Positions 1-4,574 of a DNA stretch of 6,402 bases are shown here, in pieces (the stretch's first letter is position 1; every line of letters starts with the position of its first letter). This DNA is from Chitinophagaceae bacterium. Its GTDB lineage: Bacteria > Bacteroidota > Bacteroidia > Chitinophagales > Chitinophagaceae. Made by a program: the position numbers and the translations under genes. The stretch lies in NCBI GenBank assembly GCA_025963615.1, contig JAOQAL010000533.1:1-6402 (forward strand). The letters are read 5' to 3'. The notes under the pieces were generated by a model. That model was not told the DNA's origin, made no database searches, and saw only the letters and a program-made list of their open reading frames with translations.

Positions 1-1130
1 TCTTCTACAAAATACATATCTATTTCGCCTCTACTTTTAGCTGGAATTTTCCCGCGGTGTGTACAGCGAAAATAATCTTTCACCAAAGCATAGGTATCTC
101 CTGAAATATTGATCTTACCGGCTTCGCCAAGTTGTTCCATTTGAGAGGCAAGATTTACGGTATCACCCCAGATATCATAGGCAAATTTCCTGATCCCCAC
201 TACGCCCGCTATCACCGGCCCGGTATGTATGCCGATCCTGATTTCGAAAGCGGGGAGGTTCTGTATTTTGCAGGAAAGGGCGAATCCTTTAATAAATTCC
301 TGCATATCCAGCGCCGTTCTTACCGCTTTTACTGCGTTATCCGCAGAGAAATGGGGCAACCCGCTCGCACACATATAGGCATCCCCGATCGTCTTGATTT
401 TTTCCATTGCGTATTTTTCTACAATATTGTCAAAAGCGCAAAAAGCTTCATCAAGTTGGGTAACCAGTTTCTCCGGTGAAAGCTTTTCTGCAATGCTTGT
501 AAAGCCTTTAATGTCCGCAAACAAGACACTAACTTCTACATGCTTTCTTGCATACGATCTTCCGAACCGTTTCAATTCTTCAGCAATTTCATCAGGCAAA
601 ATGTTCAGGAGCAGAGAGTCTGATTTCTTCTTCGATTCCTCCAGCAAAACTTTCTGCTTTTCTATTTCAATGGTCCGTTGCCTTACCTTTTCTTCCAGCT
701 GCCCGTTATATTCCTGTAGCTCGTGAATTAGTTTTTTATTATTCCTGCGGAGCAAAACGGTTTCAACCGCATTATCGATCGTTATCTTCAATTCATCTTT
801 ATCCCAGGGCTTGGTAATATAGCGGTATACTTTACCGGTGTTGATCGCTTCAATGATTGATTCAACATCGCTGAAGCCCGTAAGAATAATACGGATATTA
901 TCCTGGTCACCGGGAATATGTTGTAAAAACTGTACACCGGTCATGTTCGGCATACGCTGATCGGTAATCACCACATGGATATCATTTTTTGAAAGGATTT
1001 CTATCCCTTCCTCTCCACTTAGCGCCGTAAAAACATTATAATCCCTTCGCAAAGCTGCGCGGAAAGAATTGAGATTATTCGATTCATCATCTACGTATAA
1101 AACATTGTATTGATTTTTCTCCTGTTCCAT
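1..1130 (-). CDS. Response regulator with receiver domain and class III adenylate cyclase domain (3' end beyond window)
   Basis: A cytoplasmic response regulator predicted to make cAMP under phosphorylation control; 376 residues are visible and the C-terminus is cut by the left edge. Residues 8-120 form a receiver domain: acidic pair D14/D15, phospho-acceptor D57 in ITDQRMP, T84 in ILTG and K107 in TKPW. Residues 121-195 are a charged helical linker, probably a coiled coil, ending in the LLLNILP...ELKRFG stretch often seen before class III cyclases. The cyclase domain starts near residue 198. It has metal-binding D206 (FADIKGFT) and D250 (KTIGDAYM), with K246 and D319 (YDIWG) as the pair expected for ATP rather than GTP. 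N326 (TVNLAS) is kept, but Q330 occupies the usual transition-state arginine position. The start lies two bases after the kinase stop, with GAGAGG six bases upstream. Its partner is almost certainly the adjacent kinase. Confidence is high for architecture and moderate for active cAMP synthesis. Confidence 0.93.
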   Translation of the reverse strand, partial: MEQEKNQYNVLYVDDESNNLNSFRAALRRDYNVFTALSGEEGIEILSKNDIHVVITDQRMPNMTGVQFLQHIPGDQDNIRIILTGFSDVESIIEAINTGKVYRYITKPWDKDELKITIDNAVETVLLRRNNKKLIHELQEYNGQLEEKVRQRTIEIEKQKVLLEESKKKSDSLLLNILPDEIAEELKRFGRSYARKHVEVSVLFADIKGFTSIAEKLSPEKLVTQLDEAFCAFDNIVEKYAMEKIKTIGDAYMCASGLPHFSADNAVKAVRTALDMQEFIKGFALSCKIQNLPAFEIRIGIHTGPVIAGVVGIRKFAYDIWGDTVNLASQMEQLGEAGKINISGDTYALVKDYFRCTHRGKIPAKSRGEIDMYFVE

Positions 1131-1132
1131 AG

Positions 1133-2707
1133 TTAGCCTCTCAGGGGTTGTTGTATTGGAATGCTTATTATAAATTCAGCGCCTTTACCCGGCGTCGAAA
1201 ATACTTCTATTTTTCCATTATGTTTCTCCACAATGCCGTAAGAAATGGATAAACCAAGTCCTGTACCTTTACCAACTTCCTTGGTGGTAAAAAAAGGATC
1301 AAATATTTTATTTTGCACGTCTTCGGTAATCCCGGTGCCAGTGTCCTTCATTGAAATCTTTACCATATTACCCTGCAGCCAGGTCTTGATGAAGATACGG
1401 CCCTCCTGCGGTATCGCCTGAATGGCATTGGAAAGGATATTCATAAAAACCTGGTTGAGCTGTCCCGGAAAACAATCGATATCCGGTATATTTCCATAGT
1501 CTTTAACTACCGTGATACGATTTTTATAGGTGCTGTGTAATAAGGTAAGCGTCGACTCCAGGCTATCATTCATGTTCGCTTTTTTGAAGACATTCTGATC
1601 CATGCGCGAGAAATTCCGGAGTCCTCTCACAATTTCGGACGTGCGTCTGGCGCCTTCTTCAATACCTTTCAACAGGTCATGGATCTCCTGGATGGTCATT
1701 TTTTGTACTGCCTCCTGGTTGGATTGCCTCACTTCTTCAAATTCTTTTTCCAGCTTTTTTTCTTTTATTATTTTTTCATAATCGGCTACAATTTTTAAGA
1801 TATCCGCCATGTCATCTTTTAAAGGTTGAATATTGGCTGACACAAAATTGATGGGATTATTAATTTCATGTGCAATGCCCGCAGTAAGTTCACCTAAGGA
1901 AGCCATTTTTTCAGCCTGTATCAACTGTTGCTGGGTTGCCTTTAGGTTATCAACCGTATCATAAAGGGTTTTATTGGTATGGGCCAGATTAAAATTGGCT
2001 TTATTAAGTTCCTGCGTCGCCTGGCCAAGGTCTTCAACCATTTTATTGAAAGCTTTTGACAACTCACCAATTTCATCACTCGAATGGCTTTTTACCCGTT
2101 GGGTCAGGTCTCCCTCGCCTACCCTGTGGGCGGCATCCCGAAGGGCCAGTACAGGAATAGAAATATGCCGGGACAACCAGAACCCTATAAGAATGCTGAT
2201 AAAAAAAACCGCTCCGCTTACAATAAGGGAAGTAATACGGATTTTCATTTTACTTTTATTGATATCTGCTGTTGAAAAAGCCAGCAAAATTGCGCCGGAA
2301 ATCGTCTTGGCCGTAAATGGAACTGACTTTACAATGATGGATCCCGGCGGATATTTTAAGGTATCCGCTTCAACACTGTCAGGGATCGTTTTAAATACAG
2401 CATATTTCTTCGGATTTTGTTTCCCGGTGCCATTATAAGAAGTGTCTTCAAGAATACTTACAAATTTCAGCCGATGATCATCTGTGACAAATCTCATAGC
2501 TTCTTTTATGCCTTCATAATTCTCGTCGTTATTGGCGATACGCACGCCCAGCGCTACGGTCTTGGCCAGGTTTTCTACTTCATTGGAATAATTAGCTAAA
2601 AGATATTTTTCCTGTTGAGCAGGAAAATAAAAAAGAGTGAAAAATGAAAAAAGTAAAACGATTGTAAAAACAGTTAGCCAGATCTTTGTCTTTAATTTAA
2701 TACGCAT
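1133..2707 (-). CDS. Membrane-bound sensor histidine kinase (periplasmic sensor, HAMP, HisKA, HATPase)
   Basis: A 524-residue inner-membrane kinase that would autophosphorylate and pass phosphate to the neighbouring receiver-cyclase. After a basic N-terminus, a first membrane segment spans about residues 10-28. A periplasmic region covers about 30-155; its predicted mixed helix/strand character is compatible with a small Cache/PDC-like sensor, but I do not recognise it firmly. A second membrane segment spans about 158-178. HAMP (about 179-232, with PVLAL and DEIGEL) is followed by a helical linker to 265. The phospho-acceptor is H280 in GIAHEINNP. A charged helical stretch at about 300-350 separates it from the SEIVRGLRNFSR helix. 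The ATPase domain shows the N box (N423/N427), G1 DTGTGI (D455), F box DPFFTTK (470-476) and G2 GKGTGLGLS (479-487). All catalytic boxes are intact. No receiver or PAS domain is present. The ligand is unknown; the upstream binding protein suggests a periplasmic partner. Confidence 0.96.
   Translation of the reverse strand: MRIKLKTKIWLTVFTIVLLFSFFTLFYFPAQQEKYLLANYSNEVENLAKTVALGVRIANNDENYEGIKEAMRFVTDDHRLKFVSILEDTSYNGTGKQNPKKYAVFKTIPDSVEADTLKYPPGSIIVKSVPFTAKTISGAILLAFSTADINKSKMKIRITSLIVSGAVFFISILIGFWLSRHISIPVLALRDAAHRVGEGDLTQRVKSHSSDEIGELSKAFNKMVEDLGQATQELNKANFNLAHTNKTLYDTVDNLKATQQQLIQAEKMASLGELTAGIAHEINNPINFVSANIQPLKDDMADILKIVADYEKIIKEKKLEKEFEEVRQSNQEAVQKMTIQEIHDLLKGIEEGARRTSEIVRGLRNFSRMDQNVFKKANMNDSLESTLTLLHSTYKNRITVVKDYGNIPDIDCFPGQLNQVFMNILSNAIQAIPQEGRIFIKTWLQGNMVKISMKDTGTGITEDVQNKIFDPFFTTKEVGKGTGLGLSISYGIVEKHNGKIEVFSTPGKGAEFIISIPIQQPLRG
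1137..1142 (-). promoter_or_regulatory. Ribosome binding site of the receiver-cyclase gene
   Basis: On the minus strand GAGAGG lies six bases before the ATG at 1130-1128 and sits within the last codons of the kinase gene. It is one of the clearer Shine-Dalgarno-like sites in the window, supports the chosen start, and suggests translational coupling to the kinase, whose TAA ends two bases before the ATG. Confidence 0.55.
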
Positions 2708-2769
2708 ATCGGTGAATAACTCATTTAACTATGGGAAAATAAAGACGGAGCGGTTTTTTATAATCCAAT

Positions 2770-2795
2770 TTTTGATGGCCGGGTTTCTATCAAAA
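2770..2795. repeat. Short inverted repeat at the end of the binding-protein gene
   Basis: The arms TTTTGAT (2770-2776) and ATCAAAA (2789-2795) are perfect complements separated by 12 bases. The stop codon of the binding-protein gene lies within the right arm. The stem is AT-rich and no U-tract follows directly, so this is at most a weak hairpin that might protect or attenuate the mRNA between the binding protein and the kinase. It may be chance. Confidence 0.3.
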
Positions 2796-3275
2796 TGATT
2801 TTTTCCCATCAACCGTAACGGTTTTAACCTCGGTGGCGTCCGAAGAAATTTTATCTAGTATCCCAATGGCCCCCGCGTTGTCAGCGACATAGGACACAAG
2901 TTCTTCGGCCGTGTTGCAAAACTTGGGCGTATCTGCTTTCCCCGCAAAAGAAATCTTCAGCCAGTATCCCTTTACCTCATCAGCGCTCATGTCATATATC
3001 TTTTTGCTAACTATTCTACCGATCGCGGTAGAGGTTTTCATCAGGACAATAGTTACTTTAGTGCCATTGCTCCATCTTTGTTTTTCCCCCATCAGCACTG
3101 ATTTTAATTCGGACATTTTTATTTCTGCAGGGGCGCCTTTTGGATTGGCGATGACCGTTAACGTGCTTTCCTGGGCACCCGCAGATAAACTAATAACCAA
3201 CATAAGCAGGCAAAACAAATAATATTTTGCAATGGGATGTAAGCTGGATAGATGATATGTCTTTATCTTAATCAT
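2790..3275 (-). CDS. Small periplasmic phosphate-type substrate-binding protein
   Basis: A 161-residue exported protein of the PstS-like binding-protein type. The N-terminus has a signal peptide with a hydrophobic core at about residues 17-31 and a probable type I cleavage after A34 (SAGA before QE); no lipobox cysteine is visible. The mature part (about 127 residues) carries marks of the family: SELKSVLMGEKQRWSNGTKV (residues 55-74, the usual 'lobe start, G-K-x-W-x-G' segment), VTIVLMK, and NAGAIGIL near the C-terminus (133-140, equivalent to the GAIGY-type motif). It is about half the length of classical PstS, like the short family members often annotated as phosphate ABC transporter binding proteins. 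No permease or ATPase gene is adjacent. Its ATG overlaps the porin TAA by one base (TAATG), with AGGA five bases upstream, so translation is probably coupled. Role inferred: ligand capture for the downstream kinase. Substrate identity is unproven. Confidence 0.85.
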   Translation of the reverse strand: MIKIKTYHLSSLHPIAKYYLFCLLMLVISLSAGAQESTLTVIANPKGAPAEIKMSELKSVLMGEKQRWSNGTKVTIVLMKTSTAIGRIVSKKIYDMSADEVKGYWLKISFAGKADTPKFCNTAEELVSYVADNAGAIGILDKISSDATEVKTVTVDGKKSF

Positions 3276-4288
3276 TAAAATCCTATAGCAAATTGTGCCG
3301 TTACCTTATCGATATTGCCCTGTACTGCCGAATGCTGATGCTGGTATTCTAATTTTACGACTGCCAGGTAATTTAAACTGTACCGGATACCGGCCACAAT
3401 CGAAGTAGTATTGTCTTTATTAAAATAGATCTCCCCTTCCTGGAAATTCAGGTTGTCGAGGCGGATATAAGGTGTAACCTTTTCTGTTATCCTGTATCCT
3501 GTATAGAGATACGACGCCAGGGTTTGTCTTGATCCCGTTGTATCGGTTTTATTAATACCCAGGGTGCCTTCTGCAAGCAATTCAAATTTTTTCCCGAAAT
3601 ATGCTACGGATCCTGAAAGCAGAGTTTGGTCTACCCGCCAGTCAATGATTTTGCCATGAACGTCGGCCCCCTTGGAAATCACATCGTGATAATAAGAAAT
3701 CCCGAGGCGCAGTTTGTCAACGGGTTTGATATGAATAGCTGCCGTGACAGATTTATTCTTGTCATTATCACTCACCTCGCCTGATCCCAATCCATTGCCT
3801 ACCATAAAATCATAACCGAATTTCAGTTTGCCCAGGTCATGGCCCTGTACGCTGGCACCTGTTGTATGTAGAGGTATGATATTGGCAGCAAATAAAAGCG
3901 GGCGTTCAATGGTAGGAAAAAAAACTCTTCCATGATGATAAGTATCATTCCAATAATTCAGGGGAGTATGGTGTTTGCCAATAAGCAGGTTATGGTTCCC
4001 TGCTAAATTATATTTGATCACCACCCGTTCAATACTGACGGAAAATTCAGTTGGCGAAGAAGGAGTGTATTTAAAAACACTTTCACCAAGAAAAGAAATA
4101 CGGTCATGTAATTCAGAAGTAATAAAAAGATCCTGTTCCCCAAAGCCAAAGGAAGCTTTCCCCTTCTGGTAAGATACCAGGCCATCAATAAAACCCCTTA
4201 TCTGTGTGGTTTGTGCAAAGGAAGAAGAAAAACAAAAACCTGTAAGAAAAAGCAGTAAAATGAAATATACTTTTCTGCAGATCCTCAT
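3275..4288 (-). CDS. Outer-membrane porin-like beta-barrel protein
   Basis: A 337-residue protein predicted to form an outer-membrane beta-barrel. A signal peptide covers residues 1-25 (basic RICRK, hydrophobic core 8-20, cleavage after SFA before QTT). The mature protein begins RGFIDGLVSY and continues with alternating polar/hydrophobic strands and charged loops, for example KLRLGISYYHDV, FELLAEGTLGI and LAVVKLEYQHQH. It ends in FAIGF with a terminal phenylalanine, the usual barrel-assembly signal. A His-rich segment, GKHHTPLNYWNDTYHHG (residues 104-120), resembles a conserved motif I associate with a family of bacterial porin-like proteins often annotated as hypothetical or phosphate-selective porin; this is recall, not a search result. 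It is the first gene of the leftward operon and overlaps the binding-protein start, so it likely admits the same solute. No strong Shine-Dalgarno is visible before the ATG, as is common in Bacteroidota. Barrel class is well supported; specificity is unknown. Confidence 0.85.
   Translation of the reverse strand: MRICRKVYFILLLFLTGFCFSSSFAQTTQIRGFIDGLVSYQKGKASFGFGEQDLFITSELHDRISFLGESVFKYTPSSPTEFSVSIERVVIKYNLAGNHNLLIGKHHTPLNYWNDTYHHGRVFFPTIERPLLFAANIIPLHTTGASVQGHDLGKLKFGYDFMVGNGLGSGEVSDNDKNKSVTAAIHIKPVDKLRLGISYYHDVISKGADVHGKIIDWRVDQTLLSGSVAYFGKKFELLAEGTLGINKTDTTGSRQTLASYLYTGYRITEKVTPYIRLDNLNFQEGEIYFNKDNTTSIVAGIRYSLNYLAVVKLEYQHQHSAVQGNIDKVTAQFAIGF
3281..3284 (-). promoter_or_regulatory. Ribosome binding site of the binding-protein gene
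   Basis: AGGA on the minus strand lies five bases before the ATG at 3275-3273, inside the end of the porin gene. Together with the TAATG stop/start overlap it supports this start and implies coupled translation. Confidence 0.45.
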
Positions 4289-4312
4289 ACCCGGTAGTAT
4301 TTACGCTAAAAA

Positions 4313-4320
4313 TAAACTTA
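4313..4320 (-). promoter_or_regulatory. Candidate -7 promoter element for the leftward operon
   Basis: On the minus strand TAAGTTTA matches seven of eight positions of the Bacteroidota -7 consensus TAnnTTTG. Transcription would begin around 4307, giving a leader of about 20 bases before the porin ATG. No good -33 TTTG is seen at the expected spacing; a run of nine T residues (minus strand, 4338-4330) lies just upstream instead. Tentative. Confidence 0.25.
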
Positions 4321-4381
4321 TATAGTTATAAAAAAAAATCAGACTTTTCACTGCGCCCAGCCATCCCAGTCATCAGCGGCT

Positions 4382-4448
4382 CCAGCATCCAGTATCCAGC
4401 ATCTAGCATCCAGCATCCAGCATCTGGTATCCAGCATCCAGCATCTAG
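4382..4448. repeat. Tandem heptamer repeat, consensus CCAGCAT (about 9.6 units)
   Basis: Nine contiguous 7-base units plus a 4-base partial unit. Six are exactly CCAGCAT (units 1, 3, 5, 6, 8 and 9); the others are CCAGTAT (unit 2), CTAGCAT (unit 4) and CTGGTAT (unit 7), followed by CTAG. All departures are C-to-T or A-to-G transitions and the length is strictly kept. On the minus strand the unit reads ATGCTGG, and as protein it gives a 7-residue period (WMLDAGY-like). There are no spacers, so it is not CRISPR. It lies between the two divergent genes, about 94 bases from the porin ATG and 127 from the lipoprotein ATG. Confidence 0.95.
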
Positions 4449-4540
4449 CCTCCCTTCCTCCTGAACTGTCATTTCTATTAGCATTTTCAAAAAACCATAT
4501 TCTTGTAAAGAAGGATACCGGCAGGAGTGCTTTATTTCAT

Positions 4541-4548
4541 TATCTTTA
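4541..4548 (+). promoter_or_regulatory. Candidate -7 promoter element for the propeller lipoprotein
   Basis: TATCTTTA matches seven of eight positions of the Bacteroidota -7 consensus TAnnTTTG and lies 26 bases before the ATG at 4575, a plausible leader length. No convincing -33 element is present at the usual spacing; the nearest TTG, at 4503-4505, is too far away. Weak call. Confidence 0.2.
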
Positions 4549-4574
4549 AATGCCACCTTCTAGATGAGAATCAA

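Larger units (their letters stand above)
4289..4574. other. Divergent intergenic region with tandem repeat and candidate promoters
   Basis: These 286 bases separate the leftward porin operon from the rightward propeller lipoprotein and must carry both promoters. The region holds an A/T-rich block near the porin (4303-4339), the heptamer repeat (4382-4448) and a second A/T-rich block near 4480-4550. A minus-strand open frame across it (4556-4326) is not believed to be a gene, because its centre is just the translated repeat. No clear operator palindrome was found. Confidence 0.7.

Noticed and set aside
132..817. Three plus-strand open frames opposite the receiver-cyclase gene
   Set aside because: The minus-strand frame encodes all receiver and cyclase motifs without interruption; these are antisense shadows.
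1974..2599. Plus-strand open frames opposite the kinase
   Set aside because: They overlap the HAMP, membrane and sensor coding region on the minus strand and show no domain features of their own.
2708..2789. Rho-independent terminator or separate kinase promoter
   Set aside because: The hairpin is short and AT-rich without a following U-tract, and no TAnnTTTG element with a properly spaced -33 is visible before the kinase.
2911..4172. Plus-strand open frames opposite the binding protein and the porin
   Set aside because: Both minus-strand genes have signal peptides and coherent family motifs; the opposite frames are composition artefacts.
4382..4448. CRISPR array
   Set aside because: Units are 7 bases and directly adjacent, with no spacers and no cas genes.
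4326..4556. Minus-strand open frame of 76 codons in the divergent intergenic region
   Set aside because: Its central part is the translated heptamer repeat (WMLDAG-like), it has no recognisable domain, and it occupies the only space available for two promoters.
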